The notes: a model not told the origin generated them from the letters alone. Positions 18,196 to 27,559 are shown, counted from the first letter of the stretch. The stretch is 64,000 nucleotides of DNA from Shimia_B sp038528385 (GCA_038528385.1 JBCBET010000008.1:1-64000); one strand, 5' to 3'. Numbers and translations are program-made.

Positions 18196-18364
18196 CACCA
18201 AATCCCTCGGTGGAAAGCAGTATAGGCCGCGCGCTTCGAAGAACAGAGGCAAGAACGGTGCTCAAAGGCATCGTTAACATTCATGACCCAGAACTTCGAT
18301 CGTCTCGAAATTGTCCCGTCCCGGCGCAAAATCGCCTTTGGCGGGCCCCTGCGCGGAGCGTGCC

Positions 18365-19177
18365 ATGCCCGATCTCAAATCTCCCATCCTTTCGCTGCCC
18401 TATATCGCGGCGGCGCAGGCGCAAAAGCACGTCACCCATAACGAGGCGCTGGCGCAACTCGACGTCCTCGTACAGCTCGCGGTGCTCGGGTTTGGCGAGG
18501 TCACCCCACCGGCGTCACCGGGCGAAGGCGACGTCTATGCGCTGGGCGCAGGGGCCACGGGCGTCTGGGCGGGCCAGAGCAGCGGAACACTCGCGGCGTT
18601 TCTGGAAGGCACTTGGGCCTTCATCGAACCCAGAACGGGATGGATTGCCGGGGACGCGGGCAACGCGTCCGTGCGGAGCTGGGACGGCAGCGCGTGGCAG
18701 CCGGTGGGGGGCGGTGCCGCGCCTGCATCCGTGCCGACGTTCGGCATCAACGCCACGGCGGACGCCGTGAACCGCCTGAGCATCAACGCCGCGGCGACGC
18801 TGCTGAACAACGAGGGCGCCGGTCACCAGCTGAAGCTGAACAAGGCGGCCGCCGCGGACACTGCCAGCCTCCTTTTCCAGACTGGCTTTTCGGGCCGGGC
18901 GGAGATGGGGACGGCGGGCGATGACAATTTCTCCATCAAGGTAAGCGACGACGGCGGGCTCTTCTTCACGGCGCTCGAGGCCGACGCGGCGAGCGGTGTC
19001 GTCCACTTCCCCCAGGCCGTCCGCGCGGCCAACTACACCGTGGCGACGCTCCCCGGTGCCGCATCCGCCGGGGCTGGCGCCATGGTCTTCGTCTCCGATG
19101 CAAGCGGCGGGGCCGTCATGGCGTTCTCCGACGGCTCCGACTGGCGGCGCATGACCGATCGCGCCGTTGTCTCCTAA
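18365..19177 (+). CDS. DUF2793 protein, phage/GTA fibre-like
   Basis: 270 residues. The N-terminal ~110 residues match the DUF2793 pattern (LSLPYIAAAQAQKHVTHNEA, then GEGDVYALG and WAFIEPRTGWIAGD). The rest is a low-complexity, Ala/Gly/Asn-rich beta-type region (INATADAVNRLSINAAATLL) like those in phage tail fibres. DUF2793 proteins occur in phage-related and gene-transfer-agent contexts in Rhodobacterales (from memory). No other phage gene is nearby. It lies on the opposite strand between rmlB (4-base convergent overlap at 19174-19177) and rmlD. The start at 18365 is preceded by CGGAGCG; an earlier in-frame start at 18311 has poorer context. Confidence 0.8.
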   Translation: MPDLKSPILSLPYIAAAQAQKHVTHNEALAQLDVLVQLAVLGFGEVTPPASPGEGDVYALGAGATGVWAGQSSGTLAAFLEGTWAFIEPRTGWIAGDAGNASVRSWDGSAWQPVGGGAAPASVPTFGINATADAVNRLSINAAATLLNNEGAGHQLKLNKAAAADTASLLFQTGFSGRAEMGTAGDDNFSIKVSDDGGLFFTALEADAASGVVHFPQAVRAANYTVATLPGAASAGAGAMVFVSDASGGAVMAFSDGSDWRRMTDRAVVS

Positions 19178-20214
19178 CCTGTGCCCAGGCGCTCGCCGAT
19201 GCCCTGTCGGGCAAGGAGCGGGCGCCACCAGGCCTCATTCTCCAGATACCAGCGCACGGTGCGCCGCAGGCCTTCTTCCACCGTGACGGACGGCTGCCAG
19301 CCCAGCTCCTCCCGAATGCGTGTCGGATCGATGGCATAGCGCGCATCGTGACCGGGGCGATCCTTCACAAACGTGATGAGCTCTGCGTAAGGCGCTGAAC
19401 GGCGTGGCTTTTCCTCGTCGAGGATCGCGCAGAGCGTTTGCACGAGCTGAAGATTCGTCCTCTCGTTCTCACCCCCGATATTGTAGCTGCGTCCGATCTT
19501 TCCACGCTCAAGCACCGTGAGAAGGGCGTCCGCGTGATCCTCGACGTAAAGCCAATCGCGCACGTTCGAGCCATCTCCGTAAATCGGGAGGGGCTTTTCG
19601 GCGATCGCGTTCAGGATGACCAACGGGATCAGTTTCTCAGGGAGGTGAAACGGCCCGTAATTGTTCGAGCAGTTCGTGACGACGACGGGCAGGCCGTAGG
19701 TCTCGTGCCAAGCGTTCACTAGATGGTCGGAGGCCGCCTTGGACGCGGAGTAGGGCGAGCGTGGATCGTAGGCCGTCTCCTCCGAAAACAGGCCGTCCGA
19801 GCCGAGCGAACCAAAGACCTCGTCGGTGGACACGTGGTGGAAGCGGAACGCCTCGGGCGCGCCCGACCCTGCCCAGAACGTCCGGCTCGCTTCCAGTAGG
19901 TGAAAGGTGCCGGTTATGTTCGTCTCGATGAACGCGCCGGGCCCGTCGATGGAGCGGTCCACGTGGGACTCCGCAGCCAAATGCATGATCGCGTCGGGCC
20001 GGTGCTGGGCGAGCGTGTCATCGAGCGCCGCCCGATCTCTGATATCGACGTGGGCAAAGGTGTAGTTCGGCGCATCGGCCACCGAGGCGACGTTCTCCAG
20101 ACAGGCGGCGTAGGTGAGCGCGTCGAGGTTGACGACCTCGTGGCCCGCTCGCACGGCCTGCCGCACCACGGCAGAGCCGATGAACCCCGCGCCCCCGGTC
20201 ACGATGAGTTTCAT
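19174..20214 (-). CDS. rmlB: dTDP-glucose 4,6-dehydratase
   Basis: 346 residues, standard RmlB length. It converts dTDP-glucose to dTDP-4-keto-6-deoxyglucose with bound NAD. Visible motifs are VTGGAGFIGSAVVRQA at the N-terminus, HLAAESHVDRSI, HVSTDEVFGSL and the catalytic YSASKAASDHLV (YxxxK). The start overlaps the end of rmlC by ATGA (20211-20214). The C-terminal tail ends at 19174, overlapping the convergent DUF2793 gene by 4 bases. Confidence 0.94.
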   Translation of the reverse strand: MKLIVTGGAGFIGSAVVRQAVRAGHEVVNLDALTYAACLENVASVADAPNYTFAHVDIRDRAALDDTLAQHRPDAIMHLAAESHVDRSIDGPGAFIETNITGTFHLLEASRTFWAGSGAPEAFRFHHVSTDEVFGSLGSDGLFSEETAYDPRSPYSASKAASDHLVNAWHETYGLPVVVTNCSNNYGPFHLPEKLIPLVILNAIAEKPLPIYGDGSNVRDWLYVEDHADALLTVLERGKIGRSYNIGGENERTNLQLVQTLCAILDEEKPRRSAPYAELITFVKDRPGHDARYAIDPTRIREELGWQPSVTVEEGLRRTVRWYLENEAWWRPLLARQGIGERLGTG

Positions 20215-20771
20215 GCCGCACCCTCATAGGTGAAGGGACTCTCGACTTCCGCAAACGGCGTGGCCGCGTCATCCTTGGCGCTGAGCACCGGTGTGCCGTC
20301 AAAGCCCCACTCGATCCCGCAACTGGCCCAATGCACCGCGCCATCGGCCTCTGGCGCGTAGTGGTCCGTGCATTTGTAGATGATCTCCGTGTCGGGTTCG
20401 CGGGTGATGAAACCGTGGAGAAACCCTGCCGGTATCCAGAGTTGGCGCCCGTTCTCGAAGCTAAGCTCCTCCCCGACCCAGTGCCCGTAGGTCGGTGAGC
20501 CCAGGCGGAAATCCACGGCCACGTCGAAGAGACGCCCGCGTCCGCATCGGACGAGCTTGCCCTGGGCATGGGGAGGCGCCTGGTAGTGCAGGCCGCGCAC
20601 CGTGCCCGCGTCGCGCGACATCGAATGGTTGTCCTGCACGAAATCGACCTTAAACCCCTGCTCCGCCAGCGTCCGTCGGTTCCAGCTTTCCGAGAAAAAG
20701 CCGCGCTCATCGCCAAAGCGACGGGGCTCCAGAACGAGCACCTCGGGCAGCGCAGTGTGGGAAATCATCAT
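20211..20771 (-). CDS. rmlC: dTDP-4-dehydrorhamnose 3,5-epimerase
   Basis: 186 residues of the cupin-type RmlC family, third step in dTDP-rhamnose synthesis. The sequence shows VLEPRRFGDERGFFSESWN, FVQDNHSMSRDAGTVRGLHY (the conserved His region), GFLHGFITREPDTEIIYKC and the Tyr/Asp positions expected downstream. It heads the rmlC-rmlB pair on the minus strand. The frame begins MMIS; the first or second Met could be used. No strong promoter was recognised in the 180 bases up to galE. Confidence 0.93.
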   Translation of the reverse strand: MMISHTALPEVLVLEPRRFGDERGFFSESWNRRTLAEQGFKVDFVQDNHSMSRDAGTVRGLHYQAPPHAQGKLVRCGRGRLFDVAVDFRLGSPTYGHWVGEELSFENGRQLWIPAGFLHGFITREPDTEIIYKCTDHYAPEADGAVHWASCGIEWGFDGTPVLSAKDDAATPFAEVESPFTYEGAA

Positions 20772-20952
20772 GCCCGATCCTCCGTTCCACAGCGGTCTAA
20801 CAAGGCGTGTCGCAGGCGTCTACGGTCGATGATCCGGCGAAGCGCCCGCGGCGAAGTCCCTGAGAAGACGATGGAACGGAGGCCGACCAAGGGTGGACCG
20901 AACGAACGGCTGCGCGTGACCGGCCACCAGTCACCGGGTTCGCAATCCCGCG

Positions 20953-21936
20953 CTAAAAGCCATCCTTCGCATGCCAGCGATGCGCATCACGGAGCATCGT
21001 CGCCATGTCCGAGCGCGTCGGTGTCCAGGCGAGCTCCGCCTTGGCCCGCTCCGAACCGCAGACGAGGCGGGTCGCGTCCCCCTCGCGCCTCGGCCCCTCC
21101 GAATAGGGAACCTCCGCATTCGTCACCGCGCGCGCGGCGTCGATGACCTCGCGCACGGAAAACCCCTTGCCGGTCCCGAGGCAAAAGGTGCGTGCCCCCC
21201 TGCCGGCGCGCAGCCACTCGAGGCCCTTCACATGGGCATCGGCGAGGTCGCTGACATGGACATAATCCCGGATCGCCGTGCCGTCGGGCGTGTCGTAATC
21301 CGTCCCGTGGATGGTCAGGGGGCCGCGCCGCCCGGCGATGGCATCGAGGACGAGCGGGACGAGATGGGTCTCCGGCTCGTGGTCTTCGCCCACTTCGGCC
21401 TCGGGGTCTGCGCCGGCCACGTTGAAGTAGCGGAATATGACGGATTGCAGCCCCATCGGAGCGAAGTCCGCGAGCATATGCTCGATGGCGAGTTTCGACC
21501 CGCCATAGGCATTGATGGGTCGCTGTTCGGTCTCTTCGGTCAGGAGAAGGCCATCGTGGTCCCCATAGGTCGCACAGGTGGAGGAGAAAACGAAATGGGT
21601 GATCCCCGCGGCGAGCGTGGCTTCCACGAGGTTCAGCGCCCCCATGACGTTCTCGCGCCAATAGCGCGCGGGGTCCCGGTAGCTTTCACCCACCTGTGAC
21701 AGAGCTGCGAAATGAAGAATGGCCACCGGCGCATGCTCGGCCAAGGCATCACGGATGGAAGACGGGTCCATGAGGTCGCCCTCGCAGAAGGGACCGAACT
21801 TCACCGCCGCGGCATGGCCCGTGGACAGATTGTCGAAGGCCACGGGCACGTAGCCCACGCGCGCCAGCGCCTTGCAGGCATGGGCTCCGATATAGCCCGC
21901 ACCCCCAGTGACCAGAACTCTTGCGGCATCGCTCAC
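20953..21936 (-). CDS. galE: UDP-glucose 4-epimerase
   Basis: 327 residues, an extended SDR with VLVTGGAGYIGAHACKAL at the N-terminus, FDNLSTGH, HFAALSQVGES, the Ser/Thr pair FSSTCATYG and the catalytic YGGSKLAIE. It interconverts UDP-glucose and UDP-galactose, supplying sugar nucleotides for the neighbouring polysaccharide genes. I chose a GTG start at 21936 because GGAGGA lies 7 bases upstream and the protein then begins right before the NAD-binding strand; the frame is open to 22098 but that extension is not protein-like. Confidence 0.92.
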   Translation of the reverse strand: MSDAARVLVTGGAGYIGAHACKALARVGYVPVAFDNLSTGHAAAVKFGPFCEGDLMDPSSIRDALAEHAPVAILHFAALSQVGESYRDPARYWRENVMGALNLVEATLAAGITHFVFSSTCATYGDHDGLLLTEETEQRPINAYGGSKLAIEHMLADFAPMGLQSVIFRYFNVAGADPEAEVGEDHEPETHLVPLVLDAIAGRRGPLTIHGTDYDTPDGTAIRDYVHVSDLADAHVKGLEWLRAGRGARTFCLGTGKGFSVREVIDAARAVTNAEVPYSEGPRREGDATRLVCGSERAKAELAWTPTRSDMATMLRDAHRWHAKDGF

Positions 21937-22109
21937 GGCAAATCCTCCGTGCGGCAGCCGTGGCATTTGCGGCGCGTTCGCGCAAGGCGCTATCGCGAGT
22001 AGCAAAAGACCCTTGATCCGAACGCCTCGTAGAGGGCGCGTGTGACGCTGTCGGCGTGGTAAGTTGCCCTCCAGCCGGATATCGGGGCAGGGCGGCACAT
22101 CGAGGGTCG

Positions 22110-22127
22110 AGACCCGCCGCGGGGTCT
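22110..22127. repeat. hairpin downstream of malonyl-CoA decarboxylase gene
   Basis: AGACCC (22110-22115) and GGGTCT (22122-22127) form a 6-bp stem with a 6-nt GC loop, about 55 bases after the stop of the malonyl-CoA decarboxylase gene on the minus strand. There is no T-tract, so termination is only a possibility. Confidence 0.3.
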
Positions 22128-22181
22128 AGTCGCTCCGCAGGAAGGCGGCGCCAAGGGCACGCCGCCGAAACTGCGCGCTAC

Positions 22182-23456
22182 CTAGCCGGTCGTGCTGCGG
22201 GGCGTCTCTCCACCGCCACGCCCCTTCGCACCGAAGAGGCGGGCGAGGTCGTGGACCTCCGGCACAGCCGTCACGTAGCCCTCCGCCACGAAACGCTCGT
22301 GGTTCTCCTCCACCCGGTCGAGATCATAGCGATAGTTGACCATGGCACCGAAGGATTGCGCGCGGCCCTTGGGCGACGTGTCGGCCTCCCCGTGGACCGC
22401 GTGGACGATCGCCCCGTTGCCGAGATGGAAGCGCGCAACGGGATCGGCAGGCTGGCCGTCGCTTCGCTTGGCCTGCGTGATGTAGAGCGCGGTCGCCTGC
22501 AGCAACGCCTCGCCCTCGAGCAACCCGAGCCCGCTCGCGCGGGCCCAATCGGCGAGGCCAGGGATGGGCGAGAGCGTGACAAAGGTCTTCAGCGCGGGAA
22601 GCGCCCGTGCCAGGTCGGCCGCCACCTGCGTGATCAGCGAATTGCCAAAGCTGATCCCAGCCAGTCCCGCCTGGCAGTTGGAGATGGAATAGAAGACGGC
22701 GGTGTCCGCCTCCTCCGCCGCGATCGGGGCGCGATCCTCGGCAAGAAGGTCTTGCACCGAGCCTGGGATACCCCGCGTGAGCGCGACCTGAACGAAGATC
22801 AACGGCTCGTCGGGCATGGCGGGGTGAAAGAACGCGAAGCAACGCCGGTCCTCGGGCTCGAGCCGGCGCCTCAGATCGCTCCAGCTATCGATGGCGTGGA
22901 CCGCCTCGTAGCGGATGATCTTCTCCAGAATATGGGCGGGGCTCTGCCAATTCATCGGGCGCAGCACCAGAAACCCGCGGTTGAACCAAGAGGTGAAGAG
23001 ATGCCTGAAATCGATGTCGAAAGCGCCGAGTTCGGGCTCGTGACGCGCGAGGCGCAAGAGATCGGAGCGCATGGACACGAGCGCCTGCGTCGCGCCATGG
23101 ACCTGGTTCAGGCGGCGCAGCAACTCCTGCCTGCGCGGCTCCGAGGCGGCCATGAAATCGCTGTAGCTCTTGCGCGCCGGATACGCCTCGTAGGCATCGA
23201 GAGCCATGCGCACCCGGGCCGGGTCTATGTCCATCGAGCGGGTCACGAAGCGGAAGAATTCCGTCTTGCCACTGTCGTCCATGGCCGCGTAGCGGCGCAG
23301 GATCTCGCTGGCGACGGAACGTGCCGAGCCTTCACCGGACCGGCCCACCAACGCGGTCAGGAGCGCGTCGATGGGCCTGTCATCGGACGCCACCGGCCGC
23401 GTCGCGCGCATGCGTCCTTCGAACACGGTCGACAGGAGGTCAGCGAGCATCGTCAT
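22182..23456 (-). CDS. malonyl-CoA decarboxylase
   Basis: 424 residues. It decarboxylates malonyl-CoA to acetyl-CoA. The N-terminal helical half holds MNWQSPAHILEKIIRYEAVH; the catalytic half carries FYSISNCQAGLAGISFGNSL and, later, ARFHLGNGAIVHAVH, the Ser/His region of the family. ATG 23456 has GGAGAG 5 bases upstream; a second Met two codons on is also possible. It follows the PLP decarboxylase by 46 bases on the same strand, so they are probably co-transcribed. The usual malonate partners (malonyl-CoA synthetase, malonate TRAP transporter) are not next to it here. Confidence 0.9.
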   Translation of the reverse strand: MTMLADLLSTVFEGRMRATRPVASDDRPIDALLTALVGRSGEGSARSVASEILRRYAAMDDSGKTEFFRFVTRSMDIDPARVRMALDAYEAYPARKSYSDFMAASEPRRQELLRRLNQVHGATQALVSMRSDLLRLARHEPELGAFDIDFRHLFTSWFNRGFLVLRPMNWQSPAHILEKIIRYEAVHAIDSWSDLRRRLEPEDRRCFAFFHPAMPDEPLIFVQVALTRGIPGSVQDLLAEDRAPIAAEEADTAVFYSISNCQAGLAGISFGNSLITQVAADLARALPALKTFVTLSPIPGLADWARASGLGLLEGEALLQATALYITQAKRSDGQPADPVARFHLGNGAIVHAVHGEADTSPKGRAQSFGAMVNYRYDLDRVEENHERFVAEGYVTAVPEVHDLARLFGAKGRGGGETPRSTTG

Positions 23457-23502
23457 GTCGGCTCTCCAAGCGGGCGGCATCGAACCCTACGCCGCGAAAG
23501 CG

Positions 23503-24882
23503 CTAGCTCGCAAGCTCCGTGATGACGCGGACGGCCAGCGCCACATCCTCCCGTGTGGTGTGGAATTGCCCGACCTGGAACCGGACGACCTTGCGATCCC
23601 GAAACGCACCCTGCGTGAGGTAGATGCGCCCGTCATCGTTGATCCGATCCACGAGGGCCTGCTGCGTGCTGTCGTCGCCCGTGCAGCGGAAGGTGAAAAG
23701 CGACAGCTGCGGTTCGGTGACGATCTCGAAGCCCGCCGCGCGCAGGGCCTCACTGGCCTCACGCGCCCAGATGCAGTGGTTGCGCATCCGCCCGCGCAGG
23801 TCTTCGAGCCCGTAGGCGCGCAGCAGAAACCAAAGCTTGAGCGCGCGAAAGCGACGACCGAGCGGGATCGTCCATTCGCTGTAATTGGTAACCTCCGCCG
23901 AGGTCCGCAGGTATTCCGGCTCGATCCTGAGCGTGTCGAGCTGCGGGCCCGGGTCCCGGAGAAACTGCACCGAGCAGTCGAATTGCGCGCCCAGCCATTT
24001 ATGCGGATTGAAGACCACGCTGTCGAAGCGCTGCGCGCCGTCCCAGATCGGCGAGCGGAGGTCCTCTGCGATCATGGCCGAACCCGCCCAGGCGGCGTCG
24101 AGATGCGTATAAAGCCCCGCCCGCGCCGCAACGTCCGCGATGGCGTCGAGGTCGTCGGAGGCGCCGATGCCGGTCCCGCCGGTGATGGCCACGATGCCCG
24201 CGGGGGTATGTCCCGCGCTGCGGTCCCCTTCGATCGCCGCCTCCAGCGCGTCCACATTCATCGCGTAGGTCGGCCCGCGCGTGGGAAGCTTCACGAGGTT
24301 CGTTTGTCCGATCCCGGACACCCACGCCGCGCGGTCGATGGAGCTGTGGCATTCCTCTGAGCAGTAGATCCGCAGGGCACCCTTTCCGTTCAGTCCGTCC
24401 CTGTTGCCAGTGAACCCCGTGGCGCGTTCCCGCATGGTCAGGACCGCTGACAGCGTGGCGCTCGACGCGCTGTCCTGGATGACGCCTGTCATTCCGTCGA
24501 GACCGAGCGCCGTGGCGAGCCACTCCACCATGCGCCCCTCGAGTTCGGTGGCCGCGGGCGATGTCTGCCAGAGCATGCATTGCGCGGCCATGGAGGTGAC
24601 CAGAAGCTCCGCCAGGATCGATGGCGGCGCAGCGTTGGCGGGAAAGTAGGCGAAGAAGCGGGGATGCTGCCAATGCGTCATGCCCGGCATGACGATGCGT
24701 TCGAAATCCGCGAGGATCGTGTCCATGTCCTCGCGCGTTTCCGGCGCCCGGTCGCCGATCTGCGCCGCGATGGCGCCGGGTGCGGTTTGAGCACGTACCG
24801 GCCGCTCGCCGAGGCTGCGGTGATACTCCGCTGCCCAGGACGCTATCCTCTTGGCGTAGGTCTCGAACGCGTCCCAATCCAT
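23503..24882 (-). CDS. group II PLP-dependent decarboxylase (aromatic-L-amino-acid decarboxylase family)
   Basis: 459 residues of the DDC/AADC family. Recognised features are MPGMTHWQHPRFFAYFPAN near the N-terminus, GVIQDSASSATLSAVL, the His that stacks on PLP within SEECHSSIDRA, the Asp of YTHLDAAWAG, and the Schiff-base Lys in FNPHKWLGAQFDCS. It decarboxylates an amino acid, most often an aromatic one; tyrosine, tryptophan, DOPA and phenylalanine are all possible, and the substrate cannot be read here. It is first in a two-gene unit with malonyl-CoA decarboxylase. Confidence 0.88.
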   Translation of the reverse strand: MDWDAFETYAKRIASWAAEYHRSLGERPVRAQTAPGAIAAQIGDRAPETREDMDTILADFERIVMPGMTHWQHPRFFAYFPANAAPPSILAELLVTSMAAQCMLWQTSPAATELEGRMVEWLATALGLDGMTGVIQDSASSATLSAVLTMRERATGFTGNRDGLNGKGALRIYCSEECHSSIDRAAWVSGIGQTNLVKLPTRGPTYAMNVDALEAAIEGDRSAGHTPAGIVAITGGTGIGASDDLDAIADVAARAGLYTHLDAAWAGSAMIAEDLRSPIWDGAQRFDSVVFNPHKWLGAQFDCSVQFLRDPGPQLDTLRIEPEYLRTSAEVTNYSEWTIPLGRRFRALKLWFLLRAYGLEDLRGRMRNHCIWAREASEALRAAGFEIVTEPQLSLFTFRCTGDDSTQQALVDRINDDGRIYLTQGAFRDRKVVRFQVGQFHTTREDVALAVRVITELAS

Positions 24883-25047
24883 GGAAGACGTGTAGGCGGA
24901 GGGCGCCGCACGGGCAAGCGGGGGCGGGGAGGGGCGCTTTGAAGATAGACCGTCAGATGGGCGCCCGGGTCTCGAGCTGGCGTTGGGTCGTTAGCCGGGT
25001 CGCGACACGCAGGATCCGCAATGGCCCGGGGGGCGAAAGCCAGGGGG

Positions 25048-26793
25048 CTAGTCGTGCTCTTCGAAGCTTCGCAAGGGGATCGTCACCGTCAGTTCGTACC
25101 GCTCATCGGTGGCGGTGATGCTCTCTTCTCCTTCGAGCTGGCTGACGAACGCGGTCATGAGACGCCGTCCGAGGCCGTCGGAGCTCAGCACGGGATCTTC
25201 GGGCGCCAGCGCCTCCGACCCCTCCGCGGCCACGCTGTTGGTGACGGTGAGCCGATGCAGCCCGTTCTCGGCGGGCTCCAGCGAGATATCGATGAAGGCC
25301 CGCCCGTCCGCCCCCTTGCCGTGGTGTTTGAAAGCGTTGGTCATTGCCTCTGAGACGAGCATCGAAAAGGGCACCGCCTGATCGGGGAAGAGCGGCGCTC
25401 CCGCGAGGTTCGCGCGCACCTCGATATCCTGCTCTCGCGCCAGGGCCGAGGTATCGGCCACCACCATCTCGACGAGGGCGGCAGAATCCACGCGGGTCTC
25501 ATCCGGCGTGATGTAGAGAGACCGGTGGAGCATCGCCAGGCCGCGCACGCGTCTCTGGAGGTTGGCGAGCATGCGCCGGGTCTCGCCGTGCTTTGCCTCC
25601 CGCGCCTGCATGTTGATGATCGAGGCGATGAGCTGCAGGTTGTTTTTGACGCGGTGGTGCACTTCCTTCAGCAGCACCTCCTTGTCCTGCAGGTCCTTGA
25701 GCTGGCGGTTCTCTGCTTCGGTGATGATGATCGCCATCCGGTTGAAGGCCCGCTCCGCCTCCGCGAGCTCTTCCGGCGCATCCACGAGTTCCAGAAACGC
25801 GTCTTCGCGGTCGCCGAGCGCGAAGCGGCGCATGGAGGACCGCAGATGGCGGATATGGCGCACCACGAGGCGCTGTAGCCCGAAATAGGCAACGCCAACA
25901 CCGGCAAACCACATGAGCACGGGAAACCCGAGCGCCCATGCCTGCGCGGAGCTGATCGAAGCGACGGCGCCGGTATATGCGGGCCAAGACCCCACGAGGG
26001 CGAGCTGCCCCTCGATCATGCGGCTGACGGTGTAGACGCGCAGCGCGCCGTCTTTGGCGCGCGCAGAAAATGTGCTCCCCTTTCGTCCAAAGACCTCGAC
26101 CAGGTCGGTGTCGGCGGGGAGGAAGTCGGCGGCGTCCGACAGCGGAACGCTGGAGGAAATGAGGCTACCTTCCGAATTGATGGACGCGAGCATGAGCCCG
26201 TCCTCTCCGGCGCCGGCATCCTCCAAAAGCGGGTTGGCGATCCAGTGCGGCACCGACAGCGTCACGAGCCCCACCGCCTCCTCCCCGCGGCGCGCCGCGT
26301 GGGAAATCAGCACCACGGATTGCCCGGTCACGCGCCCCTCGGTGTTCATCGAAATGGTGGGACCGTTGAGGGCGAGCGCCTGCGTGAGGCCCGGCTCGTC
26401 CGAGAAATCCACCACCGCCCCCGTGGAGGAACACCGCATGATCCCGTCCGCACTGGTGAAGCCCGCGAAGATGTACGGATTGCCCGCCGACACAAAGTCG
26501 TCAAGCAGCGCGTCGCAATTCGTCACCCCCTCTGCGAGCGCGGCCGCGAGGGCCGCCGCAGCGCCCACCGCCTCCTGGATGAGCTCCCGCTCTGCCGTGG
26601 CGGCGGCGATGGTCTGGGAGGTCAGCGCAGCGTTGGTGAGCTCCTGCGCCTCGCCGATCACCGCGCGCGTCTGGTAGATCGAGATCAAGCCCAGCGGCAA
26701 GAGTGCCAGCGTCATGAGCTGGACAATGCGGGCGGACAGGCTCCGGGAGGATCGTCTCAGTCGGTCTATCGCCAGCACGTCTTGCCTGCCCAC
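25048..26793 (-). CDS. membrane sensor histidine kinase of the HisKA_2/HWE type, general stress response
   Basis: 581 residues. A first membrane helix (about 25-45), a periplasmic sensor region of ~240 residues, a second helix (about 285-310, WALGFPVLMWFAGVGVAYFG), a HAMP-like linker, then HisKA_2 with the phospho-His in VHHRVKNNLQLIASIINMQ and an ATPase domain with SEAMTNAFKHHGKG. It is 18 bases downstream of ecfG on the same strand. Kinases of this class phosphorylate PhyR, so this is the likely stress-sensing input of the locus (PhyK-like role inferred from position and family). The ligand of the periplasmic domain is unknown. Confidence 0.87.
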   Translation of the reverse strand: MGRQDVLAIDRLRRSSRSLSARIVQLMTLALLPLGLISIYQTRAVIGEAQELTNAALTSQTIAAATAERELIQEAVGAAAALAAALAEGVTNCDALLDDFVSAGNPYIFAGFTSADGIMRCSSTGAVVDFSDEPGLTQALALNGPTISMNTEGRVTGQSVVLISHAARRGEEAVGLVTLSVPHWIANPLLEDAGAGEDGLMLASINSEGSLISSSVPLSDAADFLPADTDLVEVFGRKGSTFSARAKDGALRVYTVSRMIEGQLALVGSWPAYTGAVASISSAQAWALGFPVLMWFAGVGVAYFGLQRLVVRHIRHLRSSMRRFALGDREDAFLELVDAPEELAEAERAFNRMAIIITEAENRQLKDLQDKEVLLKEVHHRVKNNLQLIASIINMQAREAKHGETRRMLANLQRRVRGLAMLHRSLYITPDETRVDSAALVEMVVADTSALAREQDIEVRANLAGAPLFPDQAVPFSMLVSEAMTNAFKHHGKGADGRAFIDISLEPAENGLHRLTVTNSVAAEGSEALAPEDPVLSSDGLGRRLMTAFVSQLEGEESITATDERYELTVTIPLRSFEEHD

Positions 26794-26811
26794 TACTACC
26801 GGGCCGCTGTG

Positions 26812-27366
26812 TCAGGCCACGTGTTTCTGCGATCCGACGATGCCGCTCGTCACGGCGTCCGTCATCTCCAACGCGTCGTCCTCGGCGAGCCCCATGAGCT
26901 CGGTCAGGCGGGCGCGTCCGCGGTTGACGCGGCTTTTTATCGTCCCAACGGCAACTCCGCAGGTCTTCGCCGCGGCCTCGTAGGAAAAGCCTTCCGCCCC
27001 CACGAGGGTCAACGCTTCGCGCTGCTCATCGTTGAGGAGCGCAAACGCGTCCTGGAAATCCATCATCTGGAGCCGGCCGTCATGGTCCGGTTTGGTCGAT
27101 AGGCTTGCAGCATACGTGCCATCCACGTCCGCAACCTCGCGTCGCGCCTTGCGATGGTGCGAGTAATAGGTGTTGCGCAGGATGGTGAAGAGCCACGCGC
27201 GCATATTCGTGCCTTCCTCGAAGGTCTCGATGCGCGTCCATGCCTTGACCAAAGCGTCCTGCACCATGTCGTCCGCCAGGGCCGAGTTCCGGGTGAGGTT
27301 AAGCGCGAAGGCCCGCATCGGGCCGAGATGCTCGATGAGCTGCTCGCGTACGTCAGTCTTCGCCAT
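26812..27366 (-). CDS. ecfG: general stress response sigma factor, EcfG family
   Basis: 184 residues. Sigma region 2 is RNSALADDMVQDALVKAW followed by NMRAWLFTILRNTYYSHHRK; region 4 is LNDEQREALTLVGAEGFSYE with the helix-turn-helix CGVAVGTIKSRVNRGRARL. These are the hallmarks of the alphaproteobacterial EcfG family. The start at 27366 (MAKTDVREQLIEHL) overlaps the end of nepR by 14 bases; the frame runs further upstream but only inside nepR. NepR holds it inactive until phosphorylated PhyR titrates NepR. It is served by the EcfG-type promoter at 27611-27635, so it is probably autoregulated. Confidence 0.93.
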   Translation of the reverse strand: MAKTDVREQLIEHLGPMRAFALNLTRNSALADDMVQDALVKAWTRIETFEEGTNMRAWLFTILRNTYYSHHRKARREVADVDGTYAASLSTKPDHDGRLQMMDFQDAFALLNDEQREALTLVGAEGFSYEAAAKTCGVAVGTIKSRVNRGRARLTELMGLAEDDALEMTDAVTSGIVGSQKHVA

Positions 27367-27559
27367 ACGCGCCCTCATCCTCCGCGCGGTCCATCGGACC
27401 TTGATTGACGTTCGATGTCCCATGCCCGGTCTGGTTCCGCAGTTCTGAGAGAAGCTGCTTGAAGCGATCCGGAATGTCCTGCTTCGTCACCTCATCGTAG
27501 GCGCGACGCAGGTTCTCGTCTATCGCCGCGTGTGCCTTGGAAGGATCATCATCTGTCAT
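27353..27559 (-). CDS. nepR: anti-sigma factor NepR
   Basis: 68 residues from ATG 27559. NepR proteins are short, with a conserved helical core; here it is ENLRRAYDEVTKQDIPDRF followed by KQLLSELRNQ. It binds EcfG and, in stress, PhyR. It lies directly upstream of ecfG with a 14-base overlap, as in most Rhodobacterales. An in-frame ATG five codons earlier (27574) is also possible. Confidence 0.9.
   Translation of the reverse strand: MTDDDPSKAHAAIDENLRRAYDEVTKQDIPDRFKQLLSELRNQTGHGTSNVNQGPMDRAEDEGAYGED

Noticed and set aside
18365..19177. Prophage or complete gene transfer agent cluster
   Set aside because: Only one phage-like gene is seen; neighbours are ordinary rml genes.
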